Positions 20,565 to 30,298 of a stretch of DNA of 64,000 nt are shown one piece after another; within the stretch, counting starts at the first letter, position 1, and the number at the start of each line of letters is the position of its first letter. The notes below the pieces were generated by a model, which was given only the letters and a program-made list of their open reading frames with translations, ran no database searches and was not told the DNA's origin. The DNA comes from Cardinium endosymbiont of Dermatophagoides farinae (GTDB lineage: Bacteria; Bacteroidota; Bacteroidia; Cytophagales; Amoebophilaceae). The DNA is taken from positions 372,001 through 436,000 of the forward strand of contig NZ_VMBH01000001.1 of NCBI RefSeq assembly GCF_007559345.1. The letters run 5' to 3'. Position numbers and translations under genes: made by a program.

Positions 20565-21600
20565 CTAAGATTTACTGCTCTCTAAATTTTTATCTAAGTA
20601 ATGGGGCGGATAGGCTGGTTGCTGAGCAGCACCTTCAATCGCTTTAACAGCAATTTCTTGGACTTGGCGACTGGCATGGTGCGCACTCTCGGTAAGCTCC
20701 TTGATATGTTGTTCTTGTTGAGCAATTTTGGCTTCAAGTCCTGTGACACGCTGATGGTATAGTTTCTGTTCACTTTCCATTTCTTTCTGCATGAGTTTGA
20801 TTTCATGATCATACTGAAATTGCAGACGATTGGTTACAGATTGTTCCGTCTCTTCCACGGCTTGCTTAAGCTTTAGAGGAAAAGTTTCAACTTGACTCTT
20901 TAAGCTTTCAAATTCTTGCTCTTTGGCCTGTATTTTCGCTTCTCGCTCCGCATAATCTTTCTCGAGCAAAGCACGTTGTTCAACGAGTTCTTTTTCTAAA
21001 GCTTGTTTTTCTGATATATTATTGATCGTGATTTTTTTGTCGTTCGATGTCCCGTTTATAAATATAGGCTTCCTCTTCACGTTGTCTTATAGTTTTTTGG
21101 CTTAAAGCTTGTTCTTTTTGGTAAGCTTCTATTTCTTCTTGCTCTTTTTTCCATCGAGACCGTTTTTGAGCCATTTCTTGATCAAGAATAGCTTGTTGTT
21201 TCACCATTTCTTGTTCAAAGGTTTCTTTTCGTTGCTGATGCGCTTGCAGGAGCGCTGCTAAGGTATCGGCGTTTTTTTGAATCCCATACGTTTCTTCCAG
21301 TTCTGCTGTTTTTAGTGTAATGGCTTGTTGTAATTCGGCAAGTTTTTTCTGCTCATTCAATAGCTGATTTTCCAAAGTTTCTAAAGATTTTCCTATCAAC
21401 AACTTTAGCCCAGCTATATCATTGATAATTCCATCAGGAGTTTGCTGAGCAGCCCGGTTAAGCATTACTTGTTCACTTGGTTTAGGTTGAACAGCCATTT
21501 TGTTGCTCTTTTTAGATTCTTTTAGTTGTTGTAAAACTTCTTGGTAAGCTTCGAATATTTCGTTTTTAGTATTCTTAGCACTGATATCAGATGTAGTCAT
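20565..21600 (-). pseudogene. Long coiled-coil protein, one frameshift
   Basis: Two overlapping frames join into a product of about 345 residues that is almost wholly Glu/Lys/Gln-rich coiled coil. The break is at about 21031-21038, in a run of seven A on the coding strand, where shifting one base links EAYIYKRDIERQKK to ISEKQALEKELVEQ. The N-terminus (MTTSDISAKNTKNEIFEAYQ) looks soluble and there is no signal peptide. The gene stops 46 bp before the AAA/nuclease gene, on the same strand, so the two may be co-transcribed. I do not recognise a family. Confidence 0.6.
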
Positions 21601-22232
21601 AGGTGTATATCTGTTGATTAGACTTCTTTTAAAAGGCTACTGCTACCGAACACTTGATTTGAATTTGTTAAAAGTTAAAACTTAAGGTTACGGAAGTAAG
21701 CTATTCAAAGTCTAAAAATATGGTTGAAATTACGCTAGTGCTTTTTAGCATTTAAAAAGTCTATATTTAGCGTTAGCAATCCCCTTTTTTAATCATCTAT
21801 ATTTGCTGCATATAAACATTTTTAAGAAAAGTAATGCTACTACCGATATTCCGCATAAAAAAATAAATTTTTATATTTATTATTTGCTTGGTTATCAACA
21901 ATAAACTATATACATATATGAAGGGTCAACATTGAGAACATATTAGTTTATATTCAAACAGCACTTTATTAGGCTGTTTATGGCCAGATCCAGGAGTTAC
22001 ATACCGAATTTTATTTTTACATTAACAAATCAAAAACGTAAAGTACTTTTGAAAATGATTAGTATAAAGCCTGGTTTACAAGCAAATGACAACTTCTATA
22101 AGCGTGCTCTACGATTCGGCATCTGCTGATCCTCTTTTATATAGTAAAATTATTTTTATTTAGCAACTTTTTTAAATACATAATTAAACAATTTTGTGAG
22201 GAATGTCGGCTACTACGTAGAAAAATTCATTA
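21601..22232. other. AT-rich gap without recognisable genes
   Basis: About 630 bp upstream of the coiled-coil gene hold no convincing frame, RNA gene or hairpin. It probably contains the promoter region of the minus-strand coiled-coil gene and decayed sequence. Confidence 0.4.
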
Positions 22233-22358
22233 AACTTTCTGCAAAATCTATTGCTAAATGGCAATTTTGTGGTCTATGCTCCTCAAATACATTTAGTATT
22301 CTGGCGACTGCGCTTCTCCTAAAAACTGCTGATCACAAATAGGTTTTGAAGAAGGTCT
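22233..22358 (-). repeat. MITE-like element, short-form copy
   Basis: The left end is mutated (AAACTTTCTGCAAAATC) while the right end is intact (GAAGAAGGTCT). ATT flanks both sides. The internal GAGCACCGCAG and GCTTCGACA blocks of the long form are missing. Confidence 0.85.
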
Positions 22359-22453
22359 ATTAAACAATTTTATAAACTTATCTAGCAAAAAGCAAATAAT
22401 CTAATCTGTTTTTCTATCTCACCTAGTACTACTGTTCTTACCCCTCTTCCTTT

Positions 22454-23068
22454 TTACCAGCCTAATAAATTGTAACCGATCTTTAAGGTAAGTTGCTGCG
22501 GTCTATGCTCCTTGTGGCCATCCACTAAGGTGTCGCTTATAGCATTTCTAGTTAGTGATGATTGTGCAAATTCCCAATGGATATCGATTATAAGGTTGCT
22601 TATATCTATACCCAAGCCTAATATATAGCCATTGATTTTTTCTTTATATCTTTCTATAAGCTCATTGCCTTGATGGCTTGTATGATCTAAGCCATACAAA
22701 GGTACTCGGAAAACAAGGCCAATATGAGGACGAAATATGCTCAAAACAGGCATACCAACTGTTAAAGGTAGGGTAAGGTATTGGAAATGGTCGCGCTGTA
22801 ATGTATGGGGTAATCTATGCCAATCTAATACAAATAATCCGTCTAGCTTAGCATATAAAAGCCCAAGATCTAGTTTGACAAACCATCCCATCTGTAAGGC
22901 CAGATTGCCGATGGTAACTTTTTTTTCGAGTGGGTGTTTTGAGTCGAAATGAGTATGGAACCCACTTATACCCAAAGATGGCCCCGTAGCGGGTCCAATG
23001 GCGCTGGATGAATGGGGAAAATAGGCGAAGCAGGCTAAGGTGTATTTTATTATGTTGATTACTTTCAT
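22454..23068 (-). CDS. Putative outer-membrane beta-barrel protein
   Basis: The 204-residue protein has an N-terminal hydrophobic signal ending near SSSAIGP. Alternating beta-strand-like segments follow, with a C-terminal strand LTLKIGYNLLGW that looks like a barrel-closing strand. It resembles small Bacteroidota porin-like barrels, but I recognise no specific family. It lies downstream of the secG cluster on the same strand, separated by 47 bp. Confidence 0.6.
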   Translation of the reverse strand: MKVINIIKYTLACFAYFPHSSSAIGPATGPSLGISGFHTHFDSKHPLEKKVTIGNLALQMGWFVKLDLGLLYAKLDGLFVLDWHRLPHTLQRDHFQYLTLPLTVGMPVLSIFRPHIGLVFRVPLYGLDHTSHQGNELIERYKEKINGYILGLGIDISNLIIDIHWEFAQSSLTRNAISDTLVDGHKEHRPQQLTLKIGYNLLGW

Positions 23069-23115
23069 ACAAATAACCTTTTTTGTTTAAAAAAAATCAG
23101 CAGCCGGCTTCTATT

Positions 23116-23511
23116 TTAGCAGTTACTTTTCAGTGGTGGAAGCGCTGTTTCATTAGATGGAGGCTTTTGATCTGCTTGCTCAGTAGCTGCATCATCCGTA
23201 GCGCTTGGACCTGCTGTATCATTTGATGCTTGTGCTTCCTGCGCTTTAGCGAGATTGGGACTGCTATTCAGCTGTGGTGCATCTTTAAGAAAGATAGAGG
23301 ACAAGAGGGTTAAAAAAAGCAATAACCCGATCAGCACCCAAGTAGTTTTTTCTAAAAAATCTGCCTTTTGATTAATGCCAATGCGTTGCACAGAAGCCGC
23401 ACCTCCACCAGAAGGGGCAATGCGCTCTTTAGGTTCTTGCAGCAGAATTGCACCAAGCAATAGAATGGCTACGATAATAATAAGTATAGTAAGCAGATTG
23501 AATATAGACAT
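23116..23511 (-). CDS. secG: Preprotein translocase subunit SecG
   Basis: SecG is the small accessory subunit of the SecYEG channel in the inner membrane. The 131-residue product has two membrane helices (about 4-24 and 57-77) separated by the family signature ILLQEPKE...GGGAASVQRIG. The C-terminal tail is long, acidic and Ala/Pro-rich, as often in Bacteroidota. The start is 2 bp after the stop of the upstream gene, so it is probably co-transcribed with the lptE cluster. Confidence 0.95.
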   Translation of the reverse strand: MSIFNLLTILIIIVAILLLGAILLQEPKERIAPSGGGAASVQRIGINQKADFLEKTTWVLIGLLLFLTLLSSIFLKDAPQLNSSPNLAKAQEAQASNDTAGPSATDDAATEQADQKPPSNETALPPLKSNC

Positions 23512-23513
23512 AA

Positions 23514-24149
23514 TTAAAGATTACTATTTAAGCTAGAGATGATGCCTTCAATATACGATTTTTTTTCAGGATGTTTTGACATTAAATGGCTATAAATTTC
23601 AATGGCACGTTTGTATTTTTTTTGTTGGACCATTATTCTAGCTAATGTTTCAGTTGCAAAACGATCATCTAAAGTAGTACCCTGCGCTGAAAGATCTACC
23701 GTTGCTTCGTCATGTAATGGCACTACTTCTATGCAGGGATCAAACTGTAAATTTTTATTTAAAATATTATCTATAATAGAGAACTGTTTGACGCTATTTT
23801 CATTTGTACTTTTTTGAAGCGACTTTTTAGCAATTGTCTCTAAATAGTTATTAATGGTAGCAGATGGTTCCTGCGTAGCTTTAGCGTTGGTGTTGCTAAC
23901 AATGGGTAGGGCAGGGAGTTTGTTGTCCAACCATTTGCGGAAATGGGTGCGGTCAATAGCATAGGTAGCCGCTCTTTGAACCGCATCGTTTGCTGCATCT
24001 TTCTCCTCCGTATAAGCTGCCTTGGCAAGGAGCGCATGAGCTAAGTAGAAATAAGGGTATCTTTGTATAAGCGCTTCTAGATCAGGTACATCTGCCTGCA
24101 AAAGCGCTGCAGGTTGCCCCAATAATTTTAATAGTTTTTGAACTTGCAT
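23514..24149 (-). CDS. Tetratricopeptide-like protein of the lptE-secG cluster
   Basis: The 211-residue protein is soluble and mainly helical. A first helical part contains IQRYPYFYLAHALLAKAAY, and a TPR-like unit lies at the C-terminus (FATETLARIMVQQKKYKRAIEIYSHL). Proteins of this shape sit between LptE and SecG in many Bacteroidota. The function is unknown. It lies 19 bp after lptE and 2 bp before secG. Confidence 0.7.
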   Translation of the reverse strand: MQVQKLLKLLGQPAALLQADVPDLEALIQRYPYFYLAHALLAKAAYTEEKDAANDAVQRAATYAIDRTHFRKWLDNKLPALPIVSNTNAKATQEPSATINNYLETIAKKSLQKSTNENSVKQFSIIDNILNKNLQFDPCIEVVPLHDEATVDLSAQGTTLDDRFATETLARIMVQQKKYKRAIEIYSHLMSKHPEKKSYIEGIISSLNSNL

Positions 24150-24168
24150 GGTAAAAACAATTTGAATC

Positions 24169-24696
24169 TTACCAGTTATCTAATGACTTATTATAAATCT
24201 CATCCACTAGTTTAGTAAAAATTTTTTTAACCAACTCTGGTTCTTTTTCTAATTGATTTTCAGTATAAAGTATATCTTCGCTAGCCGAAAATTGTTTTTT
24301 CTTAAAGGAGGCTTCCTCATCAAAACGATTGATGAAAGAGACTTCTATGGTTATGGTTAAACGTTGTACTTCTTTAGGGGTGTCATTATTGTCACTTTTT
24401 GTACTGAAGGTTGTACGGTATGAAAAGGACTTGATGATGCCTTCATATTGAATGTCTCCATCCTTTTCTTCTCTTGTTAAAGGTGTTGAGCGCGATAGCT
24501 TTTCTTTAAGCGCTTCAGTAAGATTGCTTGGCATATCTATTGGGCCATCTGAAACCTCTGTATGAAAGGTCTGAATGGAAAAGGTCTTCACATCAGGAGA
24601 GAGCGCAACACCTGAGAACGTAAAAAGACCACAGCTCCATAATAAGCTAAAAGTCAAGTATAAACTACTTCTTAAAATCAGACTCTTCAATCTCAT
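24169..24696 (-). CDS. lptE: LptE family lipoprotein (LPS assembly)
   Basis: The 175-residue product has a signal sequence with lipobox LLWSCG. The LptE-like body has FSGVALSPDVKTFSI near the start and a central long beta segment (RLTITIEVSFINRF). LptE plugs the LptD barrel that inserts lipopolysaccharide in the outer membrane. The start overlaps the sigma-54 activator gene by 32 bp, a conserved arrangement in Bacteroidota. Whether this symbiont still makes LPS cannot be judged here. Confidence 0.88.
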   Translation of the reverse strand: MRLKSLILRSSLYLTFSLLWSCGLFTFSGVALSPDVKTFSIQTFHTEVSDGPIDMPSNLTEALKEKLSRSTPLTREEKDGDIQYEGIIKSFSYRTTFSTKSDNNDTPKEVQRLTITIEVSFINRFDEEASFKKKQFSASEDILYTENQLEKEPELVKKIFTKLVDEIYNKSLDNW

Positions 24697-25897
24697 ATTG
24701 TTTAATTTTTCGATAGAGCGTTCTTTCAGAAATCCCTAAATCATCAGCTGCACTTTTACGATTTCCATTGTTTTTTTTTAGAGATTTACGAATTAATGCT
24801 TGTTCTTGGGCTTCAATAGAAAGGTTCTCTGTAGACGCTGTTATGCAATTTACATGATCTTCTTTAAAGGATTGCGCTGTATCCAAAAAATGGATCTCTT
24901 TATTTTCTTGCGCATGGTAGGTTCCGCATAGCCTGGTATGCTCTTTTACAATAGGATTTTTAATGGCATTAGACTCCATAAAATTAAACATTAACGCTTT
25001 TAGTTCTGCGATGTCCCTTTTTAAATCAAAGAGGATAGGATATATATATTCTTTTTCAAGCAGCCCATTATCGTTCCATTTCTTATAAAGCACTGGTAAG
25101 GTATGGCTTTGCGCTTTGGGTAAATACTTTTCTATTATCTTGGGTGTAACCATAACTACCTCTTCAAGGAGTGCCATTTGCTCAACAATATTTTTCAATT
25201 GGCGAATGTTACCTGGAAATGGGTAGGTATGTAAAATGTCTTTTGCATCTGAGCTGATTTCTAAGGGTTTAGTGCGATATTTGGCAGCAAAATCACTGGA
25301 AAACTTATGAAATAATTGTATAATATCTGCACCTCGTTCACGCAGCGGAGGTATGTGAATGGGGACTGTATTAAGCCTGTAGTACAGGTCTTCTCGGAAT
25401 TTTCCTTCCCTAATGGCATGGAGTAGGTCTACATGTGTAGCGGCTACTACACGCACTTTCGTTTTTTGTACGCTGGAGGCACCTACTTTTACATATTCTC
25501 CATATTCTAGGACGCGTAAAAGTCTGGTTTGTGTGCCCAAAGGCATTTCACCTATTTCATCTAGAAAAATGGTGCCGCCATTGGCTTCTTCAAAATAGCC
25601 TTTTCGGTTTTCTAAGGCACCGGTAAAGGCTCCTTTTTCATGGCCAAAAAGCTCAGAGTCTATTGTGCCTTCTGGAATGGCTCCACAGTTAATGGCTATA
25701 AAGTTACCATGCCGGTAGGGACTGAGTGCATGAATGATTTTTGAAAAAGATTCTTTGCCGGTACCACTTTCACCAGTAATTAAAACAGATAGATCGGTAG
25801 CAGCTACTTGCATGGCTATCTCAATGGCTCTATTCAATAATGGGGCATTGCCAATAATATTAAACCGCTGTTTGATGTATTGAAGCTCTTTTTTCAT
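24665..25897 (-). CDS. Sigma-54-dependent transcriptional activator
   Basis: The 410-residue protein has no receiver domain and begins directly with the AAA+ domain: Walker A GESGTGKE (42-49), GAFTGA sigma-54 contact loop (89-94), GGTIFLDEIGEM (Walker B) and the sensor segment PFPGNIRQLKN. A Fis-type helix-turn-helix closes the protein (NGNRKSAADDLGISERTLYRKI). The GAFTGA motif implies that it remodels RpoN holoenzyme. It lies downstream of miaB and overlaps lptE, as in free-living relatives. Confidence 0.95.
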   Translation of the reverse strand: MKKELQYIKQRFNIIGNAPLLNRAIEIAMQVAATDLSVLITGESGTGKESFSKIIHALSPYRHGNFIAINCGAIPEGTIDSELFGHEKGAFTGALENRKGYFEEANGGTIFLDEIGEMPLGTQTRLLRVLEYGEYVKVGASSVQKTKVRVVAATHVDLLHAIREGKFREDLYYRLNTVPIHIPPLRERGADIIQLFHKFSSDFAAKYRTKPLEISSDAKDILHTYPFPGNIRQLKNIVEQMALLEEVVMVTPKIIEKYLPKAQSHTLPVLYKKWNDNGLLEKEYIYPILFDLKRDIAELKALMFNFMESNAIKNPIVKEHTRLCGTYHAQENKEIHFLDTAQSFKEDHVNCITASTENLSIEAQEQALIRKSLKKNNGNRKSAADDLGISERTLYRKIKQYEIEESDFKK

Positions 25898-25909
25898 AGC
25901 CTTGTATGC

Positions 25910-27354
25910 TTAAGATAACAGGGTGCCAAATAGGGTAGCTGCATTGCAACTTGTAATCTGTATAGCTACATAGTCTCCTATTTTATAGCTCCCCTTTGGG
26001 AATACAACGATCTTATTTTGACTGGTTCTACCTTGGAAGAATGCTGCTGACTTTTTAGAGCATTTTTCAATTAACACTTGGTGGACTTGACCTATGCTTT
26101 TTTGATTGTGCATCAAAGCATGTTCACGTTGTTTGGCTATAATTTCACTTAATCTACGTTTTTTAACGGTTTCTGGAACATCGTCTGGATATTTTCTGGC
26201 GGCTAATGTACCTGGTCGCTGGAATAGTAAAACATAAAAGAAAAATCATACTGCACATAATCCATCAAGGAGAGTGTATCGGCATGTTCTTCCTCTGTTT
26301 CGGAGCAAAACCCTGCGATCATATCAGAAGAAATGGCACAGGATGGCCCTAAAATATTTTTAATCGCATGAATTCTTTCTATATACCATGCGCGATCATA
26401 GGTACGGTTCATAAGCTTTAAGATGCGGCTATTGCCACTTTGAACAGGGAGGTGGATGTGCTTACAGATATTATCATATCTCTTCATCGTATATAACACC
26501 TCATCGGTCATATCTTTAGGGTGAGAGGTGGAAAAACGTACCCTTAACTTAGGGTCAATCTCAGCTACCATGGCTAGTAATTGGGAGAAGTGAATTGTCT
26601 GATTGCCGGATGCATCATCCAGGGATGCAGGAGCTGCTATAGATGCATTCCACTTATAAGAATCTACATTTTGCCCTAAAAGGGTAATTTCTCTATATTC
26701 TGACTCAAATAATGTTTTAGCTTCTTGGACTATAGAATAGGGATCTCTGCTCCGTTCACGCCCTCTGGTAAAGGGAACAATACAAAAAGAGCACATATTA
26801 TTGCATCCCCTCATAATAGAGATAAAAGCGGTTACACCACTTGAATGCAACCGAATGGGCGCAATGTCGGCATAGGTTTCTTCTTTAGACAAAAAGGTAT
26901 TGACCGCTTTATGCCCTTGATCTACTTGACTAATTAATCTGGGCAGGTCTCTGTAGGCGTCTGGACCTGCTACCAAGTCAACTACTTTTTCCTCTTCTAG
27001 CAATTGCGTTTTAAGCCGTTCTGCCATACAACCCAATATACCTACAATAAGATCTGGTTGTTTTATCTTTTGTTGGTTGAAAACGAGTAGTCTGTTTCGA
27101 ATCGTTTGTTCAGCTTTGTCCCGAATGGCACATGTGTTGATGAGAATAAGATCTGCTTCATGATACTGGTCTGTAAAAACAAAACCTTGTTGAGCCATAA
27201 TAGAAGCGACTATTTCACTATCGGAAAAATTCATTTGACAGCCGTAGCTTTCTATATATAGTTTTCTATGCAACAAAGGATTGTCCGTACCAGGCTGTTT
27301 GGGTAGGCTGTTTGTTGCAGCATCATTGGTAGCAATTGGTGTTTTTTGTTTCAT
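25910..27354 (-). pseudogene. miaB: tRNA-2-methylthio-N6-dimethylallyladenosine synthase MiaB, one frameshift
   Basis: MiaB is a radical-SAM enzyme that thiomethylates A37 of tRNAs. The UPF0004 cysteines are in [15 protein letters not shown] and GCMAER, and the radical-SAM triad is in CNNMCSFC. The frame breaks near plus-strand GG 26221-26222, ending YYSSDQVH. One added base gives YYS[16 protein letters not shown] and then an intact C-terminus with the TRAM domain (KSSAAFFQGRTSQNKIVV-like) to 25910. Total restored length is about 480 residues, normal for the family. No second lesion is seen, so a base-call error is likely. Confidence 0.9.
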
Positions 27355-27470
27355 ATTGATAGGATCATATTACGCTATAATCTATTGGTAAGGCCTTCAA
27401 GTAGCACAGGCAGCAACCAGAGAAAAGTTATATAAAGGTACAAAATAGGTGGAATTACCCCATGTGCCCA

Positions 27471-29492
27471 TTAAAAAATTTTAACTTTATGCTGGGTCAG
27501 CTTGCGCAGCTGATGGACAATAGTTGGATCAACTAGTGTTGAGGTATCACCTAAATGCACTTCTTGCCGAACTATTTTTCTGAGTAGTCGGCGCATTATT
27601 TTTCCAGAGGCTACTTTAGGTAGAGCGGGTACAGGGTGGATCAGGTCTGGAATGGCAAAGGCGCCTAGCCTATTTCCAATGATTGATTTGATCTCAGATT
27701 CAATGATGTGATCATATAACCATCTATCTTTTAATACAATAAAACAATGGATGGATTCGCCTTTTATGGGATGTGGTGCAGAGACGGCAGCTGCTTCAGC
27801 CACTGATGGGTGTTGCATCAATGCGGATTCAATCTCGGCGGTTGATAGTAAATGACCGGAGCTATTCAACATGTCATCTGTTCTACCTATAATCCAAAAA
27901 TAACCATCTGCATCACGTCTTGCACCATCGCCTGTATAGTAATATCCGTTGTATGGCTTAAAGTAGGTAGACTCAAATCGTTCATGATGGCCATCAATGG
28001 TCCGTGCCATGCCTGGCCAGGGATTTTTGATAACGAGATGGCCCTTTCCTTCACCTATAATTTCAACGCCATCGTCATCAACGATGGTGGGCAGAATGCC
28101 CCAAAAAGGGAGTGTAGCAGATCCAGGTTTCAATGGCGTAACGCCAGGAAGCGGACAAATAATGGGTGCACCTGTTTCTGTCTGCCAAAAGGTGTCAATG
28201 ATGGGACATCGGCTTTCCCCAACTACTTGGTAAAACCAGGCCCAGGTTGCAGGATCAATCGGTTCACCCACTGAACCAAGTATGCGCAAAGAGGCTCTAC
28301 TATAGTTTGTAACATAAGACGACTCGAGTTTCATAAGGGTACGAATCGCAGTGGGCGCTGTATAAAATGTCGTTACCTTATATCTATCAATCAAATCCCA
28401 GAAGCGGCCTCCATCTGGATAGGTTGGAATGCCATCAAATATAACAGAGGTGCTTCTACAGGCCAGTGCACCATACACATTAAAGGTATGGCCTGTAATC
28501 CATCCTAAATCGCCAGAACAGAAAAATAGATCTTCTGGGTGGTAGTCAAATGCATATTTAAATAGGGTTGCTGCATACAATAAATAACCTCCACTTGTAT
28601 GCAATAAACCTTTGGGCTTTCCAGTCGATCCGCTTGTATAGAGTATAAATAATGGATCTTCAGCATCCACCCACTCAGGTTCACATAGATCTGATACAGG
28701 TGCCATCAATGTGTCCCACGCGAGATCTATGGAATCGTCCCATGGGATATCGGGTATGGGTTCGGTTTGTGGAGTGGTTTGCAGTCGATTGAAAACAATA
28801 CAGTGGTGGAGTGGATGACCAGCCGCTTTACATTGGATCAATGCTTGGGTTGCAATTGATTTGAGCGCAATAAATTTTGTTCCACGAAATGTTCCGTTAG
28901 CTGTTACCAAGAGCTTTGCTTTTGCCGCTATGATGCGTTCTGCTAGTGCATCTGCTGAAAATCCTGTAAAAATAACAGTGTGGACCGCACCAATGCGTGC
29001 ACAACTTAACATCACTACTATAGCCTCTATAGTGGTGGGCATGTAGATGGCTACCCTGTCCCCTTTTTGTATGCCTAGCGATTTTAGCACATTTGCACAT
29101 TTACAAATAGCGTTAAGCAACGCTTGGTAGGTGATTTGTTTTTGTTCGCTTGGCTCGTTCCCTTCCCAATAGTAGGCGATCTTATCGCCATACCCCTCTT
29201 GAATGGGTTTATCTACTAAGTTGTAACAAACATTTGTTAAGCCACCTTCCATCCATTTGGTGAAAATGGGTCCTTTTTTTAGGTCAAAATTATAGCTTAG
29301 AAATGGACCGGTTGGTTGCCTTTTCCAAAAAAATTGTGCGGCTATTTTTTTCCAAAACTGAACAGGATCCTCAATAGAGGCGCTATATCTCTTTAGGTAT
29401 TCCTCCAATGAGGAGACATATGCTTTTTCTTGAATCGTATCGGAAGGAGGGTATATTGCATTTAAATCTAAATCAGTCTTAAGGCTTTTCAT
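27471..29492 (-). CDS. acs: Acetyl-CoA synthetase
   Basis: The enzyme makes acetyl-CoA from acetate, ATP and CoA. The 673-residue protein has the usual length and core motifs: P-loop ILYTSGSTGKPKG, the adenylation segment DTFWQTETGAP, YTGDGARRDADGYFWI and the C-terminal KVASGKIMRR, whose Lys (about 631) is the known acetylation-controlled residue of the family. The frame is intact. It is monocistronic as far as can be seen, with a mobile repeat upstream. In this setting it would feed acetyl-CoA to AccA-dependent fatty-acid synthesis. Confidence 0.96.
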   Translation of the reverse strand: MKSLKTDLDLNAIYPPSDTIQEKAYVSSLEEYLKRYSASIEDPVQFWKKIAAQFFWKRQPTGPFLSYNFDLKKGPIFTKWMEGGLTNVCYNLVDKPIQEGYGDKIAYYWEGNEPSEQKQITYQALLNAICKCANVLKSLGIQKGDRVAIYMPTTIEAIVVMLSCARIGAVHTVIFTGFSADALAERIIAAKAKLLVTANGTFRGTKFIALKSIATQALIQCKAAGHPLHHCIVFNRLQTTPQTEPIPDIPWDDSIDLAWDTLMAPVSDLCEPEWVDAEDPLFILYTSGSTGKPKGLLHTSGGYLLYAATLFKYAFDYHPEDLFFCSGDLGWITGHTFNVYGALACRSTSVIFDGIPTYPDGGRFWDLIDRYKVTTFYTAPTAIRTLMKLESSYVTNYSRASLRILGSVGEPIDPATWAWFYQVVGESRCPIIDTFWQTETGAPIICPLPGVTPLKPGSATLPFWGILPTIVDDDGVEIIGEGKGHLVIKNPWPGMARTIDGHHERFESTYFKPYNGYYYTGDGARRDADGYFWIIGRTDDMLNSSGHLLSTAEIESALMQHPSVAEAAAVSAPHPIKGESIHCFIVLKDRWLYDHIIESEIKSIIGNRLGAFAIPDLIHPVPALPKVASGKIMRRLLRKIVRQEVHLGDTSTLVDPTIVHQLRKLTQHKVKIF

Positions 29493-29606
29493 GCTTTTAA
29501 AATTCTTCTGTCCATGCTTTAGGCAAAGTAGCTACAAATCTGGTCAGTTATCTAGATGACTTGGTTGCACTAAAATAAGGATCTATCTACAAACATACCA
29601 AAACAT

Positions 29607-29746
29607 AGACCTTTTGTAAAACCTATTTGTGATCAGCAGTTTTTAGGAGAAGCGCAGTCGAGCACGGCAGCATACTATGTATTTGAGGAGCATAGACAAG
29701 CTTCGACACCAAAATTGCTATTAGAAATAGGTTTTGCAGAAGGTCT
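29607..29746 (+). repeat. MITE-like element, long-form copy
   Basis: Left end AGACCTTTTGTAAAACC and right end GGTTTTGCAGAAGGTCT. Flanking triplets differ (CAT, TAG), so the target duplication has been lost or this copy moved by recombination. It lies between divergent genes upstream of acs. Confidence 0.88.
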
Positions 29747-29914
29747 TAGTGTATAATCGCATCAGCATAAAAAGTTCTCCTCAGGCTATTTCTCCACACG
29801 ATTGCTTTTTGAAACTTGATTGCTAAATGAAAATGTTTTTTTATAGGATTATCAAAATATTTATTAAATTTATGAGCTAAAAAGTTAGCGTTCTAAAGTG
29901 ATCAATGATAAAGA

Positions 29915-30262
29915 ATGAAATCTGTAGTAGAGAAAAAGCCTGTGGAAGAGCATAAAATAGATCAAGTTAAGCTAAAAACAAAAGAGATGATTCTCCAACG
30001 AATCAATGAGGTTTCTTTAATTGGGTCTCTTGTTTCTGGATTTGATCCAGTCAATGTAGAAGGCAATTACCAATCTAAATCTTCCTCAAGAATATCCATT
30101 TACTTTGGAAAGGTAAGTAAAAAATGGAAGTTTAAATGCCATCAAACAGACCAGGAAGGAGATGTATTTGCCCTTTGGGGATACTGTTATGGATTAAATT
30201 ATCAAACTCAGTTAAACGATATTCTGGAACATATTAATCGAAAGATGGCATTGGGTCTATAA
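29915..30262 (+). CDS. Small protein resembling a DnaG-type primase zinc domain without its zinc ligands
   Basis: The 115-residue protein aligns by eye with the N-terminal CHC2 module of DnaG. It has a helix near EMILQRINEVSLIGSL, then VEGNYQSKSSSRISIYF where DnaG has its CPFH site, then KWKFKCHQTDQEGDVFALW where DnaG has the ykC-x-x-C-x-x-GDvi segment. Only one of the four ligands remains, so zinc binding is unlikely. Similar single-domain proteins occur in mobile elements. It ends 36 bp before pgk on the same strand. Confidence 0.5.
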   Translation: MKSVVEKKPVEEHKIDQVKLKTKEMILQRINEVSLIGSLVSGFDPVNVEGNYQSKSSSRISIYFGKVSKKWKFKCHQTDQEGDVFALWGYCYGLNYQTQLNDILEHINRKMALGL

Positions 30263-30298
30263 GCAAAATTATATTTTTGCATATCATTATAAATTTTC

